Positions 47,950 through 58,774 of a DNA stretch of 64,000 nt are shown here, piece by piece. A program made the translations under genes and the position numbers. The stretch covers positions 1,922,001-1,986,000 of the forward strand of contig LSAX01000002.1 in the NCBI GenBank assembly GCA_001557505.1. The letters are read 5' to 3'. Numbering within the stretch: position 1 is the stretch's first letter; the number at the start of each line of letters is the position of its first letter. The notes below the pieces were generated by a model. The model did no database searches and was not told where the DNA came from. It saw only the letters and a list, made by a program, of their open reading frames with translations. This DNA comes from Reticulascus tulasneorum. Its lineage: Eukaryota > Ascomycota > Sordariomycetes > Glomerellales > Reticulascaceae.

Positions 47950-50295
47950 TCAGATATCTCCGTGATGACCTGGCGAGTCGCTTTCCTCAGACATGCTTTC
48001 GCCTCGCAACTTTTCCATCGCAGATTCAAAGTAGTCAACATTTTCCCACTGATCCTCTTCCCCGTACACAGATGACTCGTCCTCCTGATCTTCAGTCGTG
48101 TCGGTCATGTCTCTATCTTCTCGGCCGGCCTTGGCCAACGCGACGATGTGATTAAGTCTCTCAACCAACACTTTCATCCCACCTGCCATCACATCCCTGG
48201 CCACTGCTTTGTTCGTCCAGGAAGGAAGATCGAATTGGGCCCAGTCGTTGCCGCTTCCTTCGTGTATGAAGTTGTATACGCCAGAAATGTCGCGTTCGGC
48301 AATGTGATCGATAATGATACGGCAGGATGGGCAACAAGGTCGGCTCAAAGCTAGTAACGGAATCGGGGTTCTGAATTTGGATGTAACCGATTCGCGTGGA
48401 AGAACAACCAGCCTGTGTTCTTGTTGCTCAGTCATCATCGACCGATTCTCGGCGAGGGTCAGATAAGTCAAAGCACTCATCTCGACAGCACGCCGGTTTC
48501 TTCCCATAGACATCATCATCAGTTGAAGCATCGCCCCATGGAGGCAACCCCGGAACTCCACTCTCTCACTGTCTTCGTCGAATGGGATCTTTCCATTCTC
48601 AGCCAACCAGTCAATGATATCCGCCTGCTCCTGCTGGGTGTAGGGTCCAGGCCACTGTCTCACAAGTCTTTGAAGAAACGTCCGAACGGGTGTCATGCTT
48701 GTATTGTCGGCGTCAGCTGTGATAGAGAGGTGGTGCACTTCAGAGTTGCGTATGTGGCACGAAACGACTCGATCTCGTGGACTAGGGTGGTGCGGGTATC
48801 GAAGCATTTTCATGGCGATCTCTTTGGTACAGATGCAATCCAGCCATGCCAATGCACTGTTTGTCCAGCCATGTACGAAAAGATTGCTTTCAAGATATGA
48901 AAGCTCATCAAAGGATTCGTTGATCGCGTGTCTTGGACTGCTGCCAGAAACCAGCTTTGTGGTATCGTGAGGTCCAAAGATCTCATCCAGCCATGTCATG
49001 TGAGAATTGAGAACCCAATCGAATTCCTTTCTCAGGATGTCCAACATCTTGAAGAAAACACCAACCTTTTTTGCGCGTCCTGTCAGTTCCACAGCCCGGC
49101 GTTTCATATCCAGCTTCTCCGCGTCGCTGGGTTCCACATTGTTCAACTTCACCTGACTTTCCATGGCTGCTCTTTTAGCCATTACAAGAGCATCCAGGTT
49201 GACAGTGAGGTTCTTTATCACAGTGGTGATCAAGGTGTGAAACATTTCCCGGCCTTTCTTGTCGTAGAAGACCTCACGATTGATCAGACTGTCTGGGGCA
49301 GCAGCATCCAAGTGCTCATGATTGATCCCCTGGAGAGGAAAAGCCTTCACCAGCATGCTCTTGAGATGCTTGTGCTGGGTGGGGGAGAGCTTGTGATGGG
49401 GCTCGGGCAATTCGAAGATATCCCCATTCCCGTCACATACATGCATAGTCAGATCCATTGCCCGTGGCTTATGCTTCAAAACCTCTTCCATCGAGATCGT
49501 GAAGTATTGTCCAAAATTGAACTCCTCAAACCCACGTCGAGATTTTTCGTGGATTCCACTGGCGCTTGTGAGGTACACATACGCAGACAGGCTGTCATGG
49601 GCGGCAGCAAGAGCTTCTGGGTTGTCTCTGACCATGTGTGTGTGCTTGATAGCATGAGCTATGTTGGCGCAGTGCTGGGCGAAGGAGATGTCAGTGATGA
49701 AAACCTTGTTGCTGATCTGGTCTCTTGCATGTCCCATCAGGTACTGGCCAGATGCGGCTGGGGCGTAGACTGGCTTCTCCGGGTTGCCTTGATACACTCG
49801 GCGATGGTTTTCAGGATTTGGGCGAGCGTAGTCATTCGGGTTTGCTTTTAGTAAGGCAACTCGGGAGAACTTGTGGTGCTCCATTCGTGCCTCCTCAACA
49901 TTTGTGGGAGAGGCGGCCGTATACTTTGCCTCGTCGTCCTTTCTCATACCTAGGATTCCACCAAACAGCTTGAGCTCTTCTTCGTCAAGCTCGATGTGAT
50001 CCATAAGATCAGGAAGGTGGCCCGAGTAGGATCTTGTTGCATAGATCTTGGTTCCATTTCTGTCTGTGGTCGATATTGTAACTGCTTCATGGTGGCGAGT
50101 TAGTAGAGCGGCAAGCCCGTGAAGCAGATCGTAAAGGGTGCGCTGTTGACGCGTCTGTAATCGCGACACGGTACCAAATGTCTTGTAATTACGCGTATTG
50201 AGTTCATTTGTGTTGGCCAAAAGCCAGCTGAGCGTTCGAAAGTCAAGTTGCTCGTCCTTCGTGATCAGCCTGCTGCTAAGGCCATATCCGGACAT
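47950..50295 (-). CDS. Large fungal protein with degenerate deaminase-like (OTT_1508-type) C-terminal motifs
   Basis: A single exon encodes 781 aa. Most of the protein is helical and unrecognised. Near residue 586 is CLHGAMLQLMMMS, and near 652-656 is RPCCPSCRIIIDHIA. This order, a His-containing helix followed by PCxxC, matches the zinc site of the cytidine-deaminase fold as found in fungal OTT_1508-like proteins. The usual HAE/HCE is HGA here, so the catalytic Glu seems lost and the protein may bind zinc without deaminating (inference). The last 60 residues are acidic (EDQEDESS...). No signal peptide. Family assignment rests on motif recognition only; the N-terminal 550 aa could hold another domain. 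Confidence 0.62.
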   Translation of the reverse strand: MSGYGLSSRLITKDEQLDFRTLSWLLANTNELNTRNYKTFGTVSRLQTRQQRTLYDLLHGLAALLTRHHEAVTISTTDRNGTKIYATRSYSGHLPDLMDHIELDEEELKLFGGILGMRKDDEAKYTAASPTNVEEARMEHHKFSRVALLKANPNDYARPNPENHRRVYQGNPEKPVYAPAASGQYLMGHARDQISNKVFITDISFAQHCANIAHAIKHTHMVRDNPEALAAAHDSLSAYVYLTSASGIHEKSRRGFEEFNFGQYFTISMEEVLKHKPRAMDLTMHVCDGNGDIFELPEPHHKLSPTQHKHLKSMLVKAFPLQGINHEHLDAAAPDSLINREVFYDKKGREMFHTLITTVIKNLTVNLDALVMAKRAAMESQVKLNNVEPSDAEKLDMKRRAVELTGRAKKVGVFFKMLDILRKEFDWVLNSHMTWLDEIFGPHDTTKLVSGSSPRHAINESFDELSYLESNLFVHGWTNSALAWLDCICTKEIAMKMLRYPHHPSPRDRVVSCHIRNSEVHHLSITADADNTSMTPVRTFLQRLVRQWPGPYTQQEQADIIDWLAENGKIPFDEDSERVEFRGCLHGAMLQLMMMSMGRNRRAVEMSALTYLTLAENRSMMTEQQEHRLVVLPRESVTSKFRTPIPLLALSRPCCPSCRIIIDHIAERDISGVYNFIHEGSGNDWAQFDLPSWTNKAVARDVMAGGMKVLVERLNHIVALAKAGREDRDMTDTTEDQEDESSVYGEEDQWENVDYFESAMEKLRGESMSEESDSPGHHGDI

Positions 50296-51365
50296 GATGA
50301 TTCTCTTCCTCTGGCTTTGTTAGTGAATGTGTGATGTTCTTGGAGGCGATCTTGTAGTCTGATCGCGAAGACAAAGATGAAGCTTTGTGGTGATAATTGC
50401 AATCAAAAAGATTGCCGAAGCAAATGTTTGCAGGTCAAAGAGAAGGATAACTCTGGGTGGGAAAAAAGTTCACGTGCACACAAAGCTCGCTACACTAAGA
50501 TATCACGTTATGCTCATAGCTCATTCAGAATCTCTGCACAAGTAGAATTCAGAGAAGGATGACAACTATCTGACGCGTGAATCAACGTGCGCAAACTGGA
50601 TCTCTATTGGAACGCCCGACTTGGGATATCAACCGAGCACAGAGCAGAGGGGATGACATATGCAAACAACAAAGATTCGATATGGATTCTTGTACTAGCT
50701 GGTTGAGTTTCGTTTAAAACGACACGGATTCACAAGCAGGCAGATTGGCCCTAAAGGGGGCAATCCAGGACCTTTGGTCGTGTGATTCGCATAAGTATGC
50801 GAATATCTGAAGATGTAATCAAGCATTTGAAAGAATCTGGTAGCTTTGTATGCTTGATACTAGATAGAAATGTTTGTTGTATTAGCAGAGCATTCATTGT
50901 TAGATAGGTTGTTCAGGAATACTGCTGGGCACCCGCGAACGTCGTTGACAACTTAGTAATCCGTGCTCCCTTCCCTCCGACCGAGCAGGATCACTTCACA
51001 GAATAGGTGTATTGCATATCTTACGTAAGATTGGGCTTCATCTGGTTTCTTTTCTACTTGACAACGTTTCTTCCCCGCTCTTCTTTCTGCTATATCCATT
51101 ACGGTGCCTCTGCCTTTACTCGCCGTTCCTAGGCACTCTGTTCGCAGTCATTCTGTACCGTTTCGCTATTTCAATCTTTAGCAGCCAGGGAAGCGCAGCT
51201 CTTCCATCCCAAATCGTCTTTGAGTGGCATGATTGTGGCCGAAAGCTGAGTAAAAGAGATATTATGCATTGTCACAAGCCGGAATAGCTAGTGCTAACTC
51301 CATGTCGTATACCCAAACCTAGAGTACAGATATCTCGACCAAACCTCTTGATCCTACAGCCGTCC
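50296..51365. other. Intergenic region upstream of the deaminase-like gene
   Basis: About 1.07 kb. A short hydrophobic plus-strand frame at 51012-51287 looks membrane-like but has no homology support. Nothing is called. Confidence 0.45.
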
Positions 51366-53331
51366 CTAGACTTTCAAGTACTGCCGAAAATGCGAATCTT
51401 CTCCTGTCTCCCACTTTCCCGTAAACGGATTTCTGCCGATCGCTCGGGCCACCAGCTGTCCTTGTTCGTCGATGATAGCAGTTCGGTACTGGAGCCTCCT
51501 CCACTGCTCCTCCTCTGTGCCCTCCTCAGCATTCGATAACTCGAGGCCGCGGTTCCGTACCGCCAAAGCATAGAACATCCGACTATCCCATAGCCCATCT
51601 CGGCGTGGATATATCTGCAGCAGCCTGACGGCTTCTTCCCGAACCTCGCAGTCTCGACACCGTGTCCCCGCCAGAAATAACGCCCACGTCGGGCCAATAT
51701 CCATGGTGAACACGTCCCGGTTTTGGGAATGTTTCCGTTGTTGGGCTTGGTGACCCAGTAGAATGGCTGAAAGCTTCACTATTTCCCGGAAAGTTGGCGT
51801 GAGCCGTTTTATAGTATCGAAATCGCAACTGAGTGGCCCGTAGACGCAGGTGTACATCGTCAGATACTGTACCCGGAGATAGATTGCCTGCAAGTATGAC
51901 CTCGGATCCTCGCGTCTGCCCTGCCGAGCTGCGCTGAACAGGGGTTCAAACCTTGAGTGCCATTCCTCCATGCAGTCCTTGAAGTGTTGCCAACCATTCA
52001 AGTCAGGCAGCTGATCGCCTTTACTTATCGCCTCAATCCTGTCCATATGTTCTTTCACTCGACTCTGACACTCGGCAACCAAGTCTTCCGTCAATCCCAG
52101 ATGGGTGACACGAAACACAATGGTAGAATTGTGCATAACGTAGTGTTGTGTCACATCCCACCACTGGTGTGCGTCATCGAGGCTTTGAAAGGATGACGGC
52201 ATGTTGTCCATCACACACTTCGTACTCGACCCTCCTCGACAGCACCAAGGCTTTGCAGCCCGGTGGGCAGGTATATCATGTTCAGCAATGTCCACGGCCC
52301 TCTGTCTCTTTGGCCCCTTGGGCCGTAACACACCGCATGACCAGGATTGGAGAATGAGTCGCTGAAATATGTGAAGAGCATCTCGTTCAAGGGTCTCTGC
52401 TCCAAGGATACTGTGTCCCTTCTCTTTATCTGATTTACGCAGCAATTCATCCATCATCAGCTGGCCGTTGTTGATGTGTGAGAACGCTGCTTTCCGGTCG
52501 CCATGTAAGCTCTCAAAGCAGACGAATAGAAGACAGCTTACAATGGCCGCTCGGAGACTGCAGGTATTCGAATGGGCGACCCGAACTTCCCGAATTGCTC
52601 GACCATAGTAGGCCAATGCCTTGCTATAATGAGGTCCATTGGCTGCTAGTTCGGCAGGGGTCATCGATTTCAGCGAACCGGAAACTGCGGTTCCAATTGC
52701 ACCACAAGCCATGGAAGCATATCGGATTGCGGGATGCTCTCGACATAATTGAGGAATGGTCTGGGCCCACAGGTCGTTATCAAAGAAGCCTCCGCCAGCC
52801 TGGTTGCGGAAGGCGTTGTAGGCGTTGAAGTAGAGGGCCTCAAACTCGTCACCGAAGATCTGATCATTTATTTCCGGTAATAAACGACGGTCTTCTTTCC
52901 GAGCCAGGCAATTGAATGCATAGACCAGATCTTCGTTCGATAATTGCTTGGTGGTGCGGCTGGATTCAACAGCAGCAGCGGCCTCGGTCTTCACGGACAG
53001 GATGATTGATGACGGAGTCTCGTATCCGTCACAGAAACCTTGCCACTTCAAGCACCTTTGACAGAATGGCTTCGATTCGTCGCACTTGACGTGGCGTTTC
53101 CTAGTAGACACCGCGTGAGTTGACAGCAGCTTGACAAGCCCAGGCACAGACTTACTTGCCTATGACCTATTAGCGCATACGGTGACAATTTACGGGAGGA
53201 ATCGAGCTTCTCTACTCACAAGTATTGCATCCAGTCCTTACTTTTGGGACGCTTGCCCTTGTGGCTCGCGGCCGCTTCTTCAAGGCAAACGTGAGAATCT
53301 GCGGTCCATTGTTTCGTCTCTTCCTAACCAT
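51366..53331 (-). CDS. Zn2Cys6 binuclear-cluster transcription factor
   Basis: Exons 53216-53331 and 51366-53100 join in phase (115-nt intron, GTAGAG..CTAG) to 616 aa. The zinc cluster is split by the intron. Its cysteines at 35, 38, 45, 52, 55 and 62 give the spacing C-x2-C-x6-C-x6-C-x2-C-x6-C exactly. A basic N-terminus (MVRKRR, LKKRPRATR) precedes it. The rest resembles the fungal-specific middle homology region, with helices such as YYGRAIREVR and a VSCLLFVCFESLHGD block. Such factors bind CGG-type sites in the nucleus. Starting from the ATG at 53147 instead would lose half the zinc cluster. Targets are unknown; no obvious metabolic cluster is adjacent. Confidence 0.9.
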
Positions 53332-53941
53332 TGTCAACTTGAGTCCACGCAACTAAGCACCAGAATTCGCTCCGTAACTAGCAGGTCACGGGCGCTTCTC
53401 CAGAGCCCATTTGTGAGGGCATCAGGGGCTTTTACCTCTCTCCCAGAGCGCCCCCCGCCGTCTGTGGTTGCCTGGACACACCAGGTGTCTCGGACATGAT
53501 GAAGTTGATCTGCCTGCCGACAGTGCTACTATGAACACATGTAGTTTGTGATACCATGCCACCAACGTCGGGCTTTTCCCTTTTCATTTTTCTATCGTCT
53601 TGTCGAAGGCAGGCGATAATGGAGCCAAATTCGATGCACTAACGGGCAGTGGAGTCATGATAGATGTAAACCCGTCGTGAACGATGGCAATGGACGGATG
53701 GATATTGTCAAGGATAAGGAGGGAAGTTGGGCATGCCCCCTCGTTTTGAATCGATATTGCAATGCTTGTAACCGGGCAGGCTCAAAAATCTGTCCGTGAC
53801 ACGCAACCACTTAGCCGAACATTCAAGCCTAAACCAGTAAACAATCACCACTGCGCCCGCGAATTTCGATGGGATTGGGGTACGAAGTACGAATAGGGTA
53901 GGCGGACCAAGCCACCATTAGAGGGTGCCAGGATCGAGAAG

Positions 53942-53957
53942 CCTGCAACCCTGCAAC
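53942..53957. repeat. Two tandem copies of CCTGCAAC
   Basis: Direct 8-bp repeat at 53942-53949 and 53950-53957, followed by a C-rich run. Confidence 0.85.
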
Positions 53958-54384
53958 CCCCCGTACCCCCGCATGGCGACAGCCCAGCCCTACGTTCTAG
54001 AAAGGATCGCGAGAGGATCGGGAGGGAACCGGGGTTGCCTGCCACTGGCCCAGCAAATCAGGGCCGTCAGGCGCAGCACTCTGGCCTATAGATAAAGTTA
54101 TTGTGCAAGACTGCGCTGATTGGAACGTGAACGACCCCTTGTGTAGTATGCAGCAGCTCAAGATAGCAATTTTTGCGGGAGGCGCAATAAGCACTCACGG
54201 TCAACGCCGCGCCATGGATTCAGGAGCGGCAATTGGGATCAGCCCTATGGACACCACAGTTGACTCCATTCGCCCCGAGTTTCGTGGGCCTTATTTGTCA
54301 TTTATGCAGGTGAGACACAAAGAGCATGGGGGGATAGGCTAGCAGGCAAGGAAACCGGCAAATCGGCGTCGAAGAAGGATGGCC

Positions 54385-54405
54385 GCACTCTGCACTCTGC
54401 ACTCT
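54385..54405. repeat. Three tandem copies of GCACTCT
   Basis: Perfect 7-bp repeats at 54385, 54392 and 54399. Confidence 0.9.
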
Positions 54406-56754
54406 GGGTAGTCTACATCCTTCGATCCCCTCATGCGACCGCTTTGTTCGTAGCGAGCTCCGCTGTCTCTCTATCTCTCCTTGCCATTTGACATTTGGTG
54501 TTTGGCTTAGAGTGGCGTCGGCCGGGGACTCTTGTTGCTCTGCCATGATAATCTAAGTGGCCTAACAGATAGAGATCCGATGATCCTTCCAAGACGTCTT
54601 GCTGCATTATCTTGATACCTTGGCAGCGAGTTTGATGTGTGAGTGACCGCCTGGGGGGTGGGTGGCTTCTTGGATCCCAGCCCAACTGTCAACACCCTCC
54701 CTGCATGGTACAGGATGTACCTGTCTGTGTACTACATAGCACGGATTAACATGGAACACCCATCTCGGCCCCATCCGAAACTTTGTAAGCAAAGGACACC
54801 CGCTAATACTACTTAGTAGCCCCAACGCAACTGGCCTAAATCTTCCGCGTGCCGGCATCATCGATCGCCCTAGACCCATTATTTTGAGCTACGCCTCGAA
54901 CCCGCCGCCGTTAAAAAAGTTGGAAGAAATAAAAAGGGCGAGCCCTTACGGCGACAAGAAGTGCTCATCGGCGACATTTCGCTGCCTCTGCACACATTCT
55001 GGAGTACAGCTGCTGTGTGTGGCATGGCCGAATCCTTCGGGCACGCCCAAGGATACCATCCATGTGGGCCTACCTTCGCGCTTACCCAACTCCGTTTCAG
55101 GGGCAAAATCCTGCGGTCTGTGGCGTGCTAGTGGTGCTGGCCCTCATTAACTTTGTCAAATCGCCCGGTCCCTACGGCATTAGCGTGGGAGTCGGGTAAG
55201 GTAGTCAACATTAAGTTGCCCCGTGCCCAGTGCCTTCGTCCGCTGCACGCTCGAAGAGGTAAACACCACCCCCACCACGAGATGTCCTCCATTGGCATGG
55301 AGCACGCGGTATACGAGGCAAGGAAACGCATCTAGGTGACGTTGAAAGTTGCTGCGATGCGCCCTTCCAGAATCACAGGCGTGACAGGGCAACCCTTCCC
55401 CTACCACCCGTGGGATCACAATGCCTGCAAAGGATTGCGGCAGGCGCCGCGTTGTTATGCTTAGCCTCCTGATAATAATGGCGACTCTGCCAGCCTCGGG
55501 TGTTTAATAAGGCAACGCTGCTCTCTCTTTCGCTTAGAATCCATCTATGGAACGGTAGGGCTGCGCTCTGTTGGCGGTGTAATCTTGCACTGGCGTCCGT
55601 CCCTCAGGTGAGCTGCGCCGCGCGGCATCCCACCTGCGTGTTGACGTCAACGGACTGATTTGTCAGGCGGGATGGGAAGCTTCTCCTGATAGCATCGGCG
55701 GGTAACTTTGAGAGGAACCTGAGTACACCAGTCACAACTGTGTTAGAGCATCTGCCAGTACAAATTATTGATTTTTTCGCAGTATTGGATCCACAAGTCG
55801 AGCCAAACGATACTGTACGTTATCAGACCAAGCCGTTTAGACTTGGAAGCGATGCCAAATTTATCCATTAGACCCCGTATAAGTCCACAGGAGAAGACAG
55901 ACGAGCTGTGCTTGCCAGATAACAGCGGCGGCTGCAGTACCCCCGCAGAGCGTAAGACTATGAAGAAGAACTCGAACAAGATATTTACCATAGTCATAGG
56001 GTTTCTACATAACCTAGGCCTAGATAAGGCCTCGTCACTTTTGTTTTCGGCGAAATATTGGCTCCAGTGGCCTATAATATCGGCGTTAAACTAGGGCCCA
56101 TATCAGGACAGTCTCCAATCTCAAAGGACTTTATCTTTCAGAATGCGGTGCATCAAGTTTGCAAGTCAGAAACGGGTATTTCAAACCGCAACTGGGTATC
56201 TAGGGCCAGGTCCTCGGATTTTCCAAGTCTAGTGATGCCGTCGCCCATACCAAGATGCTAGTGCCCCACTGATTTCGCGTCACTAGCCCAACGGGATGTA
56301 TTGAAACTGATTCATTTATGCCTGGAGTGATGAAAGGTCAAGAAGTTGCGAAATATGCCTTACGGCAGAGCAGCACGAATGCGAATGTCACTTCTGCAGT
56401 GTCTAATCAATGGCACTATGACAACAAACTCGTTGCCTCGAAGTGATTTACTTTATCAGGGACTGGGCCAGGAAAAGTACTGAGGATATGAATCAGGTGG
56501 GACATATATTCGTTCATAGCGTATCAGCGAAACCAGTGCAATCCTCACGTTTGACAAAGTTTACGGCGACGCGACCACTCAAAACCCGAAGCTTAAACAA
56601 CCTGATGGCTTTCCGAATGGTAATTAAAGGAGATATATCCATTAACTAGGCAATTCTCTCTTTTTTCTCTTTTATTCTTCCCCCAAAAGAAATTTACGTT
56701 TCATATTAGACTTGTATCTCCAACTAGCTCCTCCTCCGTGGCAAGTTTTACTCC

Positions 56755-57864
56755 ATGATGCCGCCATCTCTATTATCTATTGCCTCACGATATTATTACC
56801 GTCTCCTAGCTCGTTTGCTACAGAGGCGCCCGTATCCAGAACTAGGTCGACTCACACTGCCGCCGGAAATCATCCTGGCGATTGGGACTCATCTTAACGA
56901 GCCTTCCCTCTTATCTCTCGCGCTGACATGCCGGACACTCTATCAAGTTTGCTTCCCACGGTCTGCAAAACTGAGTCTGCAAGAAAGACAAGAGTTTCTG
57001 CTCCTTCTGGAGAAGGACACAGCCCAGGTCTATTTCTGCCACTATTGTACCAACCTTCACCCCTGGCACAGGTCCTGGTTCCGCCTCTTCGACGGCCACC
57101 TTGAAAGGGATCTCTACTTTGGGATGCTTTGCAAGCGAAAGCCTGGCGTAGCCATACCTATCACCTTGTTCATCCCTTTCTCCATCCCCTACTATTATGC
57201 TCGTTTGGTAATGAATGCGCATTTTTATGGTGATGCGCACGGGGTCCCCATCGAGAGGCTCTCGCAGACCATGCGGCCAAAAACCCTCGGGTATGGAGTG
57301 TGGTTCTCAGGCACATTGCGAGCCAGAATTATAGATGATCAACTTATGCTGTTGTCTGTCTTCACCGTCTCCCAGAGCCGGGGCGACGCAAAGTTGTTAA
57401 GGGACTTTTTCTACCAATTTGGTCCTTGGATCTGCAAGCATCTCCCCACCAGCCGCTGGCGGGCTCGATCCAATTCCAAGTGTGAACTTCCCGAACTCGC
57501 AAGGAACAGCTCTCCGCCGGAGTACTTCGCATCTTGTACGCCATCTGTGAATTCATGCGCCGTATGCATGACAGACTATTGCATTGAGATTGTGCAACAA
57601 GGCAGTGCGAAAGGCTGGATCGTCAAGATAGCCACGTATCAGCAGCTTGGACCAATCCGCTCACCATTCGATTGGAGTTGGAGAGTTATGACGAACGGCT
57701 GCCGGCAGACAGAACTCAGATCGTTGCATCCATCAAGGGACCCACCGGGAATCGTGAGGCATAGGTGGAGCACGGCCGATGCGTTGACGCTAGAGCCGGG
57801 AGGCGAGTTTGTCAATGCAAATATATTTGCTGCTGAGCTCATGCCGCAGCGGGCCAGGCCATGA
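56755..57864 (+). CDS. F-box-domain protein
   Basis: An intronless 369-aa protein. Residues about 33-75 (LTLPPEIILAIGTHLNEPSLLSLALTCRTLYQ, quoted in part) match the fungal F-box pattern LPxEI..I...L....L..L...C+.LY. F-box proteins link substrates to Skp1-cullin ubiquitin ligases. Downstream, CHYCTNLHPW and CAVCMTDYC give paired Cys-x2-Cys motifs. These resemble fungal F-box proteins that have a Cys-pair after the box and a second Cys cluster near the C-terminus. The ATG at 56755 or the adjacent one at 56758 starts the protein. No TM segment. The substrate is unknown. Confidence 0.76.
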   Translation: MMPPSLLSIASRYYYRLLARLLQRRPYPELGRLTLPPEIILAIGTHLNEPSLLSLALTCRTLYQVCFPRSAKLSLQERQEFLLLLEKDTAQVYFCHYCTNLHPWHRSWFRLFDGHLERDLYFGMLCKRKPGVAIPITLFIPFSIPYYYARLVMNAHFYGDAHGVPIERLSQTMRPKTLGYGVWFSGTLRARIIDDQLMLLSVFTVSQSRGDAKLLRDFFYQFGPWICKHLPTSRWRARSNSKCELPELARNSSPPEYFASCTPSVNSCAVCMTDYCIEIVQQGSAKGWIVKIATYQQLGPIRSPFDWSWRVMTNGCRQTELRSLHPSRDPPGIVRHRWSTADALTLEPGGEFVNANIFAAELMPQRARP

Positions 57865-58297
57865 TCGGAACGGTAAAGAGTTTGAAATCATGACAACCCA
57901 CATGTGGTGATAAAAAGCTACAAGGAGGCAAGCTAAAGGTGTCGGGAGAGCACCATTTCATAAGTTTGCCCCTTTCACAAGCTCATTGAGGGAACATGGA
58001 ATATGCGAAGGGAAACACAGGTTTAACAGATTACATTACTAAAAGGAAGGGTATTTTGGACATGATACATTACCACAAGCTCATCTTAGCTTCACCTTTT
58101 GCAAGGCTACTAGACCCCAGCACCACGATGAGGTGCGAGCTATTCGCTGGGGAGGGCGCGACACTTTTCAGCGCCGGCGCCCACCACCCGGGACGGCGGG
58201 TGGCGTCATCAGTCCAATTCCTGGGATGGACTGGGGAAAAGCGCCTGTATCCGTTCTCGCACCAGGCCTTCGGTGCGAGCCCTGCCAAGCGAGTAGA
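57865..58297. other. Intergenic region
   Basis: About 430 bp between converging genes; nothing supported. Confidence 0.45.
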
Positions 58298-58774
58298 TCA
58301 GGGAGAGTTGGCCATGGTCTCTCTGGATCTTGAGACCGTATTCCTCAGCTGTCGGGTTTCGGCAAGGATCTCGAGACTTGTAGTCGTTGATGACTGCAAA
58401 TCCGTCCTCAACCCTTGGATTTCTTCCTGTGTCTCACGAAACGCAGTTGTCAACGACTGCAGTTCGTTCCTCGATGCAAGAAGAACGTCCCGGGATGTCT
58501 CAGCATGTAACTCCCCAGGAGGGGCTTCTGCGTTCTTCAACACCTCGACGTTTTTCGCGACAGCCTCCATAAGTTCTCGGCTGAGGGCATCCTGTATCGC
58601 CATCGCGGCCTGGAGCAGATCTGCAGAATGAGTGAAGGTGGAAAAGAAGTTGGGCATGTAAACCACTAGAAAGGCAAGAAGAAAGGAGGTAATAGAGAAT
58701 ATGGCCCCAACCGCCGTCCACGCGGTGGGAAACCAAAAAGTAAGGGTCTGATCCATGATCGTCGTGAAGATCAA
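58298..58774 (-). CDS. Small single-TM protein with coiled coil, orphan
   Basis: A 158-aa frame (or 152 aa from the ATG at 58756). One or two hydrophobic stretches lie at about residues 20-45 (AVGAIFSITSFLLAFLVVYM). After that the protein is an uninterrupted amphipathic, Leu/Glu/Gln-rich helix with heptad-like spacing (LQSLTTAFRETQEEIQGL). No Cys and no known domain. The fold suggests an organelle-membrane protein with a helical soluble face. I do not recognise a family. Support comes only from the protein-like pattern and the good start context. Confidence 0.55.
   Translation of the reverse strand: MIFTTIMDQTLTFWFPTAWTAVGAIFSITSFLLAFLVVYMPNFFSTFTHSADLLQAAMAIQDALSRELMEAVAKNVEVLKNAEAPPGELHAETSRDVLLASRNELQSLTTAFRETQEEIQGLRTDLQSSTTTSLEILAETRQLRNTVSRSRETMANSP

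Larger units (their letters stand above)
53332..56754. other. Gene-poor 3.4-kb region
   Basis: No supported gene in 3.4 kb. It holds short tandem repeats (53942-53957; 54385-54405). The stretch 55740-56660 is AT-richer than the rest and differs in texture from neighbouring promoters. It has open frames on both strands (55743-55997 minus, 55768-56094 plus) without recognisable domains. It could be an old, decayed insertion; no terminal inverted repeats were found by eye. Confidence 0.5.

Noticed and set aside
48928..49851. 307-codon open frame antisense to the deaminase-like gene
   Set aside because: Entirely antisense to a longer, better supported coding exon; composition is that of a shadow frame.
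51012..51287. Hydrophobic 91-codon frame
   Set aside because: Membrane-like composition arises from T/C-rich DNA; no start context or homologue recognised.
55768..56094. 108-codon frame in the gene desert
   Set aside because: No domain and competing antisense frame; cannot be assigned to a transposase by eye.
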